Origin: an uncultured Sphingomonadales bacterium
GTDB lineage: Bacteria > Pseudomonadota > Alphaproteobacteria > Sphingomonadales > Sphingomonadaceae
NCBI GenBank assembly: GCA_903958285.1
Contig: CAJBSR010000370.1
Coordinates: forward strand, 1-6,902
Length of the DNA stretch: 6,902 nucleotides
Direction of reading: 5' to 3'
Shown here: positions 1-6,641 of the stretch, piece by piece
How positions within the stretch are numbered: the stretch's first letter is position 1
How the letters are laid out: every line of letters starts with the position of its first letter
Made by a program: the position numbers and the translations under genes
Notes under the pieces: generated by a model
Seen by the model: the letters and a program-made list of their open reading frames with translations, nothing else
What the model was told of the DNA's origin: nothing
Database searches by the model: none

Positions 1-897
1 ACATTGCTGGCCCAGACGCTCGCCCGTATCCTCGACGTGCCGTTCACCATGGCCGATGCAACGACGCTGACCGAAGCCGGCTATGTTGGCGAAGATGTTG
101 AAAACATCATCCTCAAGCTGCTTCAGGCATCGGATTACAATGTCGAACGCGCCCAGCGCGGCATCGTCTACATCGACGAAATCGACAAGATCAGCCGCAA
201 GGCCGAAAACCCCTCCATCACCCGCGACGTATCGGGTGAAGGCGTGCAGCAGGCGCTGCTCAAGATGATGGAAGGCACGGTTGCCAGCGTTCCGCCGCAG
301 GGTGGCCGCAAGCATCCGCAGCAGGAATTCTTGCAGGTCGACACGACCAACATCCTCTTCATCTGCGGCGGTGCCTTTGCGGGCCTTGAAAAGATCATCG
401 CAGACCGTTTGCAGGGCAAGTCGATCGGCTTTGGCGCCAACGTCTCGTCGCCTGATGATCGCCGCACCGGTGAAGTGCTCAAGCAGAGTGAGCCGGAAGA
501 TTTGTTGAAATACGGCCTCATCCCGGAATTCGTCGGACGTCTGCCCGTCATCGCGACGTTGGAAGATCTGGACGTCGATGCGCTGGTCAAGATTCTGATC
601 GAGCCCAAGAACGCGCTGGTGAAGCAGTATAAGAAGCTGTTCGAGATGGAAGATGTCGAACTCGACTTCACTGATGACGCGCTGACAGCCGTTGCGAAGC
701 GGGCCATTGAACGCAAGACAGGCGCGCGCGGCCTCCGCTCGATCCTCGAATCGATCCTGCTCGATACGATGTTCGACCTGCCCACAATGGAAGATGTCGA
801 TGAAGTGATGATCGACAAGGACGTTGTCGGCGGCAAGAAAGAGCCGGTTCGCGTCTACGCCAAAAAGTCGAAGGAAGCCGCCGGCGACGCTGCGTAA
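1..897 (+). CDS. clpX: ClpX, ATP-binding unfoldase subunit of the ClpXP protease (5' end cut by window)
   Basis: ClpX is the hexameric AAA+ unfoldase that recognises substrates and threads them into the ClpP peptidase in the cytoplasm. The frame is open from base 1 and ends at TAA 895-897, giving 298 residues. The N-terminal zinc-binding domain and Walker A (about 125 residues compared with the 424-residue E. coli protein) lie outside the window; the first visible residues, TLLAQTLAR, directly follow the P-loop lysine. Visible motifs in order are the GYVG pore loop (79-90), Walker B IVYIDE (163-180), the RKH substrate-entry loop (307-315), the IGF loop that docks ClpP (424-432), the arginine finger in PEFVGRLP (R at 538-540) and sensor 2 GARGLRS (R at 727-729). 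All look intact, so the visible part appears functional. The C-terminal tail is charged and Ala-rich ([11 protein letters not shown]). The next gene is convergent, so clpX ends its transcription unit here. The family call is certain. Confidence 0.98.
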   Translation, partial: TLLAQTLARILDVPFTMADATTLTEAGYVGEDVENIILKLLQASDYNVERAQRGIVYIDEIDKISRKAENPSITRDVSGEGVQQALLKMMEGTVASVPPQGGRKHPQQEFLQVDTTNILFICGGAFAGLEKIIADRLQGKSIGFGANVSSPDDRRTGEVLKQSEPEDLLKYGLIPEFVGRLPVIATLEDLDVDALVKILIEPKNALVKQYKKLFEMEDVELDFTDDALTAVAKRAIERKTGARGLRSILESILLDTMFDLPTMEDVDEVMIDKDVVGGKKEPVRVYAKKSKEAAGDAA

Positions 898-919
898 GCA
901 GGGGGCGGTTCCTCAATTT

Positions 920-1029
920 TCGTCATGCTGAACTTGTTTCAGCATCCATGAACACCCTGCGCCCAAGGTAAAGTGATTTGCCGGGGTCAAGGGATGCCAA
1001 TGGATCCTGAAACAAGTTCAGGATGACGA
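920..1029. repeat. REP/REPIN-like inverted-repeat element, copy 1 (clpX 3' side)
   Basis: Two arms, 920-949 and 1000-1029, are inverted copies matching at 28 of 30 positions around a 50-base spacer. Each arm also folds on itself into a perfect 8-bp hairpin with a 5-base loop: ATGCTGAA/TTCAGCAT (925-945, loop CTTGT) and ATCCTGAA/TTCAGGAT (1004-1024, loop ACAAG). The two mismatches between arms are a G/C swap that keeps both local hairpins perfect. The element fills most of the gap between the convergent ends of clpX and the minus-strand gene. It may protect or terminate both transcripts, but no U-tract follows either hairpin, so terminator function is only inference. From memory, this motif family is abundant between sphingomonad genes. 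A second copy lies at 2917-3021. Confidence 0.85.
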
Positions 1030-1036
1030 GATCAAC

Positions 1037-2311
1037 TTATTCCTGCCCCTTAAGCACCCGGTCGATCCGCTCCACCATCGCGGCATATTCCGGGCTTTCG
1101 GTGCTGGTGTAGCGTGCCTGGAACTCGGCCTCGGTCAGACCTTCGGACAAAGCGAGGGCGTGCAAGGGGACGATCTGCACTTCCTTGATTCCGGCCAGAG
1201 CGCTGCGGGCCGCCTCTGCCTGTTGCACGTCACCGGCCTTCATCGCCCAATGGATGCCGGAGCGGTCAGCGGACAGATCAACAAAGGAAAAGCCTGAGCC
1301 ATTGGGCCCGCTGTCGGAAATTTCCTTCCAGGTTCCCATCGCCTGCGAAATGTCTTCGCCATAGAGCGCGGCCAGCGCGGCGGAGAGCGCCCAGTGCTTG
1401 GCAAGGTCGTTGCGACCGAGCAGCGTCAAAGGCTGCGCCGCAATCCGGCAGGGTTTTGTTGCATCGACGGCATCGCCTGCCAGATTTCCCGCATTGGGGG
1501 AGACGGTGAACATGGCGAGTGCCACGAACGCGGCGCGGTTCGCGCTGTCTGTGCTGCTGCCGGCCTGCCGTTCCTTGAACGCGCGGCGCACTTGCGTGGC
1601 AAGGTCCATGGAGGGGCTGGCCGCCTGCTCCCGCGAGAGGCGGCAATAGGTGTTGGCGACCAGCGCCGGATCAACGGGCTCGGCCTGCACATCATTCAGC
1701 TGGCGCAGCAGGCGCGTGCGCTTCGGTAGGTTGAGATTGGCGGAGAGCCCGGCGGGGGTGACGGTCAGGCCGCTGACCATGTCATCAGGCGCCTTTAATT
1801 GCGCACCGCGCAGGTTCAGCGCGAAGACGGCGAGCCTCGCCAGTGGGCGTGTGACGAAAGGCGGCAGCGTCAGCCAACCGATCTGCATTGTGGTGTCAGG
1901 GAAGCGGTCTTTGGTCGGGATGGCCGTGACGGAGAGGTTCGCCCAGAGCGGGCCGACGGGCAGGCTCGCGTGGACTGTCGCGCTGTCGGTTGCCTGTGTT
2001 GTGTGCAGCCGTTGAATGCCCAGCGCACGACCGAGCAGGAGACCACCCCCTTGTGCCTCGCGCCAGCTGATGAAGGTGGGGACGGGCTTGCCGGTCCCGG
2101 CTTGTGCGCGCACCCGGTCAAACGCGGCGCGCGCAGCGATCACATCGGCAGAGGCGGGCGGTGCAGCGGTTTCAACCGCAGGCGATAGGCTGAGCGTCAG
2201 GACGGCAAGGATCAGAAAGGTCCCTAGCAGTCCCACCAGTAGCTTTCGCACGCGGGACCAGCTCTTCTTCGCCATGGGGAGGGGCGCAGCGGCCGATGTC
2301 ATGACGGGCAT
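1037..2311 (-). CDS. Hypothetical membrane-anchored protein, 424 aa
   Basis: I do not recognise this protein. The start at 2311 is supported by GAGG (plus-strand CCTC at 2319-2322) seven bases upstream; later ATGs at 2302 (M4) and 2275 (M13) have weaker support. The sequence shows a short N-terminus with a basic stretch (KKSWSRVRK, residues 15-23) and then one hydrophobic segment (about 24-43). The rest is a soluble Ala-rich region expected in the periplasm: positive residues precede the helix and no other clear membrane segment is seen. There are two cysteines, C223 and C288, which could form a disulfide. Near the C-terminus, residues 338-352 (GSGFSFVDLSADRSG) look like a conserved motif, followed by a helical tail. 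No catalytic signature is visible. The gene is divergent from the peroxidase gene across 58 bases and convergent with clpX. Reading-frame integrity and the start context make it a real gene; the function is unknown. Confidence 0.85.
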   Translation of the reverse strand: MPVMTSAAAPLPMAKKSWSRVRKLLVGLLGTFLILAVLTLSLSPAVETAAPPASADVIAARAAFDRVRAQAGTGKPVPTFISWREAQGGGLLLGRALGIQRLHTTQATDSATVHASLPVGPLWANLSVTAIPTKDRFPDTTMQIGWLTLPPFVTRPLARLAVFALNLRGAQLKAPDDMVSGLTVTPAGLSANLNLPKRTRLLRQLNDVQAEPVDPALVANTYCRLSREQAASPSMDLATQVRRAFKERQAGSSTDSANRAAFVALAMFTVSPNAGNLAGDAVDATKPCRIAAQPLTLLGRNDLAKHWALSAALAALYGEDISQAMGTWKEISDSGPNGSGFSFVDLSADRSGIHWAMKAGDVQQAEAARSALAGIKEVQIVPLHALALSEGLTEAEFQARYTSTESPEYAAMVERIDRVLKGQE

Positions 2312-2369
2312 CTAGCAGCCTCGCATCAGCTTATGCTAGCACCTTCCCAAGATAGAGGAGGAGCGCGCG
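2312..2369. promoter_or_regulatory. Divergent intergenic control region with small inverted repeat
   Basis: This 58-base gap must hold the 5' signals of both the minus-strand hypothetical gene and the peroxidase gene, unless their promoters lie inside coding sequence. An inverted repeat CTAGCA (2312-2317) / TGCTAG (2334-2339) with a 16-base spacer directly abuts the minus-strand start codon and could be an operator. TATGCT at 2332-2337 is a weak -10 candidate for the plus strand without a convincing -35. Neither signal is strong enough to be more than a candidate. Confidence 0.3.
2356..2361 (+). promoter_or_regulatory. Shine-Dalgarno site of the peroxidase gene
   Basis: AGGAGG lies eight bases before the ATG at 2370, inside a longer purine run (2355-2363). 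It is a near-perfect match to the anti-Shine-Dalgarno sequence at good spacing. It fixes the start codon and contrasts with dnaE, which has no such site. Confidence 0.85.
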
Positions 2370-2846
2370 ATGAACGTCCATGATTTTACAGTGAAAAAAC
2401 CTGATGGCAGTGACCAGAAGCTGGCCGATTATGCAGGCGGGCCGATCCTGATCGTCAACACCGCGTCCAAATGCGGGTTCACGCCACAATATAAGGGCTT
2501 GGAAGAGCTGCAGCGCAAATATGGGGAAAAGGGGCTGACTGTCCTCGGCTTCCCCTGCAACCAGTTTGGCGCGCAGGAACCGGGCGATGCCGCCGAAATC
2601 GCGAACTTCTGTTCGTTGAACTATGACGTGTCTTTCCCGCTGATGGCGAAGGTTGAAGTGAACGGCGACAAGGCCGAGCCCCTCTATGACCATCTGAAAT
2701 CAGCCAAGCCCGGCCTGCTCGGCACCAAGGCGATCAAGTGGAATTTCACCAAGTTCCTCATCGACAAGAGCGGCAAAGTCGTCGGCCGTTATGCCCCGAC
2801 TGACAAGCCGGAGAGCATTGAGAAGGACATCCAGAAGCTGCTTTAG
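2370..2846 (+). CDS. Glutathione peroxidase family protein, probably thioredoxin-dependent
   Basis: This 158-residue cytoplasmic protein (no signal peptide) belongs to the GPx/BtuE family, which reduces hydrogen peroxide and organic hydroperoxides. Length is normal for the small bacterial and plant-type enzymes. The visible signature blocks are NTASKCGFTPQY with peroxidatic Cys35, the family pattern LGFPCNQFGAQEPG (59-72) with Gln69, and WNFTKFL with Trp124 and Asn125. Together these give the Cys-Gln-Trp-Asn active-site set. The only three cysteines, C35, C63 and C81, fall at the spacing of yeast and plant GPx-like enzymes (yeast Gpx3 C36, C64, C82), where the third resolves the oxidised first and thioredoxin is the reductant. 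I therefore infer a two-Cys, thioredoxin-dependent mechanism despite the family name. The active site uses a cysteine codon, not selenocysteine. The gene is monocistronic: a hairpin begins seven bases after its TAG stop. The family call is very secure; the reductant is inferred. Confidence 0.96.
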   Translation: MNVHDFTVKKPDGSDQKLADYAGGPILIVNTASKCGFTPQYKGLEELQRKYGEKGLTVLGFPCNQFGAQEPGDAAEIANFCSLNYDVSFPLMAKVEVNGDKAEPLYDHLKSAKPGLLGTKAIKWNFTKFLIDKSGKVVGRYAPTDKPESIEKDIQKLL

Positions 2847-2853
2847 GGGTTTC

Positions 2854-2883
2854 TTTATCCTCCCCCGGGTGGGGGAGGATAAA
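2854..2883. terminator. Perfect 13-bp hairpin after the peroxidase gene
   Basis: The arms TTTATCCTCCCCC (2854-2866) and GGGGGAGGATAAA (2871-2883) pair perfectly around a GGGT loop, starting seven bases after the peroxidase stop codon. Position and strength suggest transcription termination or 3'-end protection. There is no U-run after the stem on either strand, so it is not a textbook intrinsic terminator. A second short hairpin, GTGGT/ACCAC (2885-2889 and 2895-2899), follows directly. The pair resembles a C-rich dispersed intergenic repeat that I recall from alphaproteobacteria, so this may be a mobile repeat recruited as a terminator. Confidence 0.6.
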
Positions 2884-2916
2884 AGTGGTGCAGAACCACG
2901 ATCTCTCCAACACCCC

Positions 2917-3021
2917 TTCGTCATGCTGAACTTGTTTCAGCATAACCAGGCTGAGCAGCATATCCCTCAGCCGAAGTGGACGCCCAAGCCCGTTATCCTG
3001 AAACAAGTTCAGGATGACGAA
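2917..3021. repeat. REP/REPIN-like inverted-repeat element, copy 2 (gpx-dnaE gap)
   Basis: The arms 2917-2946 and 2992-3021 are inverted copies matching at 28 of 30 positions around a 45-base spacer. The cores are the same two hairpins as in copy 1, in the same order: TGCTGAA/TTCAGCA on the left, TCCTGAA/TTCAGGA on the right. The spacer differs from that of copy 1 except for a shared CGCCCAAG (2981-2988; 960-967 in copy 1). The inner flanks read ATAAC/GTTAT here and ATCCAT/ATGGAT in copy 1, complementary within each copy. The element ends 43 bases before the dnaE -35 box, so it does not overlap that promoter. Confidence 0.85.
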
Positions 3022-3064
3022 TGAAGTGGCCCGAACTTATCCCCAACTCCGTCCTTCGGCGCTG

Positions 3065-3093
3065 TTAACAACGCCGCCTGCGCTGCCTACAGT
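3065..3093 (+). promoter_or_regulatory. Predicted housekeeping-sigma promoter of dnaE, leaderless start
   Basis: TTAACA (3065-3070, five of six to TTGACA) and TACAGT (3088-3093, four of six to TATAAT) are separated by exactly 17 bases. With the usual six bases between the -10 box and +1, transcription would begin at 3100, the A of the dnaE ATG. No Shine-Dalgarno-like purine run is present in the 20 bases before that ATG, consistent with a leaderless transcript. The boxes were found by eye, so a chance match remains possible. Confidence 0.55.
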
Positions 3094-3099
3094 CCCGCC

Positions 3100-6000
3100 A
3101 TGTCCTTTTCCCCCTTTGTGCCTTTGCGAGTCTTTTCAGCCTATACGATGCTGGAGGGCGCGATTGAGCCGAAGGCGATTGCCAAGCGGGCGAAGGAACT
3201 GGGCTTTCCCGCGGTTGCCGTGTGTGACCGCAACGGGCTTTACGCCGCGCCGCAATTCTCGGACGGCTGCAAAGGGGCCGGTGTCCAGCCCATTATCGCG
3301 ACACTGCTGACCGTCCAGCGTCCGGACCGGCCAGACGGGACATCTTTGGTCTACGATTCGCTGGCGCTCTTTGCGCAGGATGAGGCAGGCTATCAAAATC
3401 TTTGCGCGCTGGTTTCTGCCGCCCACTTGGCGCGCCCGCCGGAAGAGCCGCCGCATGTCAGCTTTGATAAGCTGGCTGGGCACACCGACGGGCTGATCGC
3501 GCTGACGGCGGGGGGAGAAGGGGCGCTCTGCCGGTTACTGGCAGACGGGCAGGACGGTGCAGCGGATGCCTATGTCACGCGTCTGATGTCACTTTTCCCC
3601 GACCGGCTTTATATCGAAGTGTCGCGGCGGCTTGATCCGGTTGAGGGCGCATCGGAAGCCGCCTTGCTCGATCTGGCCTATGCCAAGGACATTCCGCTCG
3701 TCGCCACCAACCCGGCCAACTTTGCAGAGGCAGACTTCCACGCCGCGCATGATGCCATGCTGTGCATCGCGGCCAGCGCCTATGTTGAAAGCGAAGATCG
3801 TGCCCGCAGTTCCCCCGACGCATGGATGAAGCCCGCCAAGGAGATGCAGCGTCTGTTTGAAGACCTGCCCGAGGCGCTGGCGAACACACTCGTCGTCGCG
3901 CAACGCTGCGCGGTCATGGCGCCCAAGCGTGATCCGATTCTGCCGACAGTCGGCGACAAGGCAGGCGAGGCAGACCAGCTTCGCGCCGACGCAACGGCCG
4001 GGCTGGAACGCCGTTTGGCGCATATCCCGGATGCGGATCGCGACGTATATTTCCAGCGTCTCGATTTTGAACTCAACGTCATCACCCAGATGGGCTTTCC
4101 CGGCTACTTCCTGATCGTTGCTGACTTCATCAAATGGGCGAAGGATAATGGCATTGCGGTGGGCCCCGGTCGTGGGTCTGGTGCAGGCTCTGTTGTTGCC
4201 TGGTCGCTGACGATCACCGATCTTGATCCGATCAAGCTCGGGCTGCTGTTTGAACGTTTCCTCAATCCGGAACGTGTGTCGATGCCGGACTTCGACATCG
4301 ATTTCTGCGAAACGCGGCGGGGCGAAGTCATCCGCTACGTCCAGCAGAAATATGGCGCAGACCATGTCGCGCAGATCATCACCTTCGGGACGATGAAGGC
4401 GCGCGCCGTTCTGAAAGATACAGGCCGCGTGCTCCAGATGAGCTACGGGCAGGTGGACCGGCTGGCCAAGCTGATCCCGAACCACCCGACCGACCCTTGG
4501 ACGCTCGATCGGGCTCTGAACGGCGTCAGTGAGCTGGCGGCGGAATATAAGAATGACCGGCAGGTCCGCCAGCTGCTTGATCTGGCGATGAAGCTGGAAG
4601 GTCTGCCGCGCCACAGCTCCACTCACGCTGCTGGTGTCGTCATCGGAGACCGTCCGCTCGACCAGCTCGTTCCGCTTTACCGCGATCCGCGGTCCGATAT
4701 GCCGGTAACGCAGTTCGACATGAAATATGTCGAAGGCGCGGGGCTGGTGAAGTTCGACTTTCTGGGCCTCAAGACTTTGTCCGTTATCCAGCGCGCGCTG
4801 GACCTCATTGAGCGACGCACCGGCACACGGCCTGATGTCGATGGCCTCACCTGGGATGATGCGGGCGTTTATGCGCTGCTGCAAAAGGGCGACACGGTCG
4901 GCGTGTTCCAGCTGGAATCGGAAGGGATGCGCCGCACGCTCGCGGCTGTCCGCCCGTCCAACTTTGGCGACATCATCGCGCTCGTTTCGCTCTACCGCCC
5001 GGGCCCGATGGACAACATCCCGCTCTTTGGCGACCGCAAGAACGGGCGCGTGCCGATTGAATATCCGCACCCATTGCTCGAAGGCATATTGTCCGAAACT
5101 TACGGCATCTTCGTTTATCAGGAACAGGTCATGCAGGCCGCCCAGATCCTGGCCGGTTACACGCTTGGCGGCGCCGACATGCTTCGCCGCGCCATGGGCA
5201 AGAAGATCCAGAAGGAGATGGACGAACAGCGCGCCATCTTTGTCACCGGCTGCGCCGAGCACAACGCCATTGAAGCGGCCAAGGCGAACGAGCTGTTCGA
5301 CTTGATCGACAAGTTTGCGGGCTATGGCTTCAACAAGTCGCACGCGGCCGCCTACGCGCTGCTCGCCTACCAGACGGCCTGGCTGAAGGCGCATTTCCCG
5401 GCGGAATTCTTCGCGGGCTCGATGAGCTTTGATATCTCCAACACCGATAAGCTGTCGATCTTCATGGACGACATGCGACGGCTGGGTGTGCCTGCGTTGG
5501 CGCCGTGCATCAACATCAGCGGCGCTGATTTTGAGGTGGAGCCGCAGGAAGATGTGGTCGGCGTCCGCTGTGCGCTTGCCGCGCTGAAGGGCGTGGGCGA
5601 AGGCGCGATGGAACAGGTTGTGGCCGAACGTGCAGCCAACGGGCCGTTCACCTCGCTTGATGATTTTGCAGGCCGCATTAGCCCGCGCGTCGTAAACCGC
5701 CGCCAGATCGAAAGTCTGGCCGCCGGTGGCGCGTTTGATGCGCTGGAGCCAAACCGGGCGGGCGTTCATGCCATTGCGGAAACGCTTCTCGCGGTTGCCG
5801 CCGAGGCCGAATATGCGCGCACCAGCGGGCAGGGCGGCCTGTTTGGCGGGGAGGAGCATAAGGTCGCTGCGATCAAGCTGCCGCCCGGCGCCCATTGGTC
5901 GCTGGCCGAGCGTATGGCGCAAGAACGGGAGGCATTTGGCTTCTACTTCTCCGCCCATCCGATCGACCGCTATCGCCATGTCGCCTCAGCCCATGGCGCG

Positions 6001-6576
6001 CGGGACTATGCAGCGCTGTGCGGCCAGCCCGCCCCTGCAGACGGCGCCCGCACAGGTGCCGTGATGGCGGTGCTGATCGAAGATGTGAAATGGCGGACCT
6101 CCGCGCGCGGACGTCGCTATGCCAATTGCGCTGTTTCTGATGCGACGGGCCAGTTCATCGCCAGTTGCTTTGACGAGTTGACGGCCAAGGAAATGGAAGA
6201 GGCGGCCAAGACCAATAGCTGCGGCCTCATCACCGTTGAGTTGGACCGGCAGCCGGGTGAAGAAACACCGCGCATCACGATCAAGCGGATCCAGCCGATG
6301 GAAGGGCTGGCCGCCAATAGCCGGTTGATGGCTGTCGTCACTGTGGCTGACGCAACGGCGATCTCCGCTTTGGCGGCGCTGCTTCACGGGGAAAGTGGCG
6401 GCCGGGGAGAGGTCGTCGTTCAAGCCGAGCTTGATCACGGCGCTTCGGCACGCGTCCGGCTGGGCCGTAGCTTTGCGCTGGATGCCGAACTGGCGGCGCG
6501 GATGGAAGCTTTGCCGGGCGTCGTCTCCGTAACCTTATCCGCGGCTGAAATGCCGAGACTGGCACTCGTCTCCTAA
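3100..6576 (+). CDS. dnaE: DNA polymerase III subunit alpha (DnaE), replicative polymerase
   Basis: DnaE is the catalytic subunit of the replicative DNA polymerase III holoenzyme. At 1158 residues it is full length (E. coli 1160). Domains in order: a degenerate N-terminal PHP domain (about 6-275); palm and thumb with the template/nucleotide-binding block GPGRGSGAGS (355-364) and PDFDIDF (396-402), whose D399 and D401 match E. coli D401 and D403; the third catalytic aspartate D553 in FDFLGL; fingers with YRPGPMDNIP (632-641) and YGFNKSHAAAYAL (from 742); a helix-hairpin-helix block ALKGVGEG (828-835); the internal clamp-binding pentapeptide QGGLF (911-915, QxxLF type); an OB fold (about 985-1065); and a C-terminal tau-binding-type domain. 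The ATG at 3100 fits the family N-terminus (SFSPFVPLRVFSAYTMLEGA); the next in-frame ATG (3148) would delete the first PHP strand. There is no Shine-Dalgarno site; see the promoter entry. The PHP positions P8, R10 and F12 lack the usual HxHxH ligands, so proofreading is expected to come from a separate DnaQ subunit. It appears monocistronic, with its own promoter and a 144-base downstream gap. Confidence 0.98.
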   Translation: MSFSPFVPLRVFSAYTMLEGAIEPKAIAKRAKELGFPAVAVCDRNGLYAAPQFSDGCKGAGVQPIIATLLTVQRPDRPDGTSLVYDSLALFAQDEAGYQNLCALVSAAHLARPPEEPPHVSFDKLAGHTDGLIALTAGGEGALCRLLADGQDGAADAYVTRLMSLFPDRLYIEVSRRLDPVEGASEAALLDLAYAKDIPLVATNPANFAEADFHAAHDAMLCIAASAYVESEDRARSSPDAWMKPAKEMQRLFEDLPEALANTLVVAQRCAVMAPKRDPILPTVGDKAGEADQLRADATAGLERRLAHIPDADRDVYFQRLDFELNVITQMGFPGYFLIVADFIKWAKDNGIAVGPGRGSGAGSVVAWSLTITDLDPIKLGLLFERFLNPERVSMPDFDIDFCETRRGEVIRYVQQKYGADHVAQIITFGTMKARAVLKDTGRVLQMSYGQVDRLAKLIPNHPTDPWTLDRALNGVSELAAEYKNDRQVRQLLDLAMKLEGLPRHSSTHAAGVVIGDRPLDQLVPLYRDPRSDMPVTQFDMKYVEGAGLVKFDFLGLKTLSVIQRALDLIERRTGTRPDVDGLTWDDAGVYALLQKGDTVGVFQLESEGMRRTLAAVRPSNFGDIIALVSLYRPGPMDNIPLFGDRKNGRVPIEYPHPLLEGILSETYGIFVYQEQVMQAAQILAGYTLGGADMLRRAMGKKIQKEMDEQRAIFVTGCAEHNAIEAAKANELFDLIDKFAGYGFNKSHAAAYALLAYQTAWLKAHFPAEFFAGSMSFDISNTDKLSIFMDDMRRLGVPALAPCINISGADFEVEPQEDVVGVRCALAALKGVGEGAMEQVVAERAANGPFTSLDDFAGRISPRVVNRRQIESLAAGGAFDALEPNRAGVHAIAETLLAVAAEAEYARTSGQGGLFGGEEHKVAAIKLPPGAHWSLAERMAQEREAFGFYFSAHPIDRYRHVASAHGARDYAALCGQPAPADGARTGAVMAVLIEDVKWRTSARGRRYANCAVSDATGQFIASCFDELTAKEMEEAAKTNSCGLITVELDRQPGEETPRITIKRIQPMEGLAANSRLMAVVTVADATAISALAALLHGESGGRGEVVVQAELDHGASARVRLGRSFALDAELAARMEALPGVVSVTLSAAEMPRLALVS

Positions 6577-6586
6577 ATCCCCCACG

Positions 6587-6613
6587 CTGTCCTGAAATCC
6601 TGTTTTGGGACGG
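6587..6613. other. Imperfect stem-loop downstream of dnaE
   Basis: As RNA, 6589-6597 pairs with 6603-6611 over nine positions (two of them G-U) around a five-base loop, and two further pairs can extend it outward. It starts about ten bases after the dnaE stop, so it may mark the 3' end of that mRNA, but a GC-rich run follows instead of a U-tract. As DNA it is an imperfect dyad (GTCC/GGAC ends) centred about 70 bases upstream of the predicted sigma-54 start, where an activator could bind. I cannot choose between these roles. Confidence 0.35.
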
Positions 6614-6641
6614 GGCCCTAACCTAAGTCATAAGCCTCTGG

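Noticed and set aside
168..836. 222-codon open frame on the minus strand inside clpX
   Set aside because: Antisense shadow of clpX; the predicted protein is Ser/Arg-rich and low in complexity, with no recognisable domain.
920..1029. CRISPR array or insertion-sequence ends
   Set aside because: There are only two inverted arms per site, no regularly spaced direct repeats and no transposase frame between them; a REP-like element explains the pattern.
1394..2315. Several 83-129 codon plus-strand frames over the minus-strand hypothetical gene
   Set aside because: Overlapping shadows in a GC-rich region. The minus-strand frame is the only one with a Shine-Dalgarno site, a plausible membrane anchor and a single long uninterrupted frame.
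2370..2846. BtuE / vitamin B12 transport function for the peroxidase gene
   Set aside because: The btuE name is historical; no transporter genes are nearby and the active-site residues are those of a peroxidase.
2791..3024. 77-codon plus-strand frame and 74- and 82-codon minus-strand frames over the gpx-dnaE gap
   Set aside because: They read through the hairpin and the REP-like repeat; peptides such as MLNLFQH and ILKQVQDDE are translations of the repeat arms and not evidence of a gene.
3022..3064. An additional upstream start for dnaE
   Set aside because: The frame stays open for some codons upstream of 3100, but no ATG in that frame precedes it and the family N-terminus begins at 3100.
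3589..5979. 796-codon open frame on the minus strand inside dnaE
   Set aside because: It lies wholly antisense to a full-length, motif-complete dnaE. Long antisense frames are common opposite GC-rich genes because of codon bias, and the translation shows no family motif.
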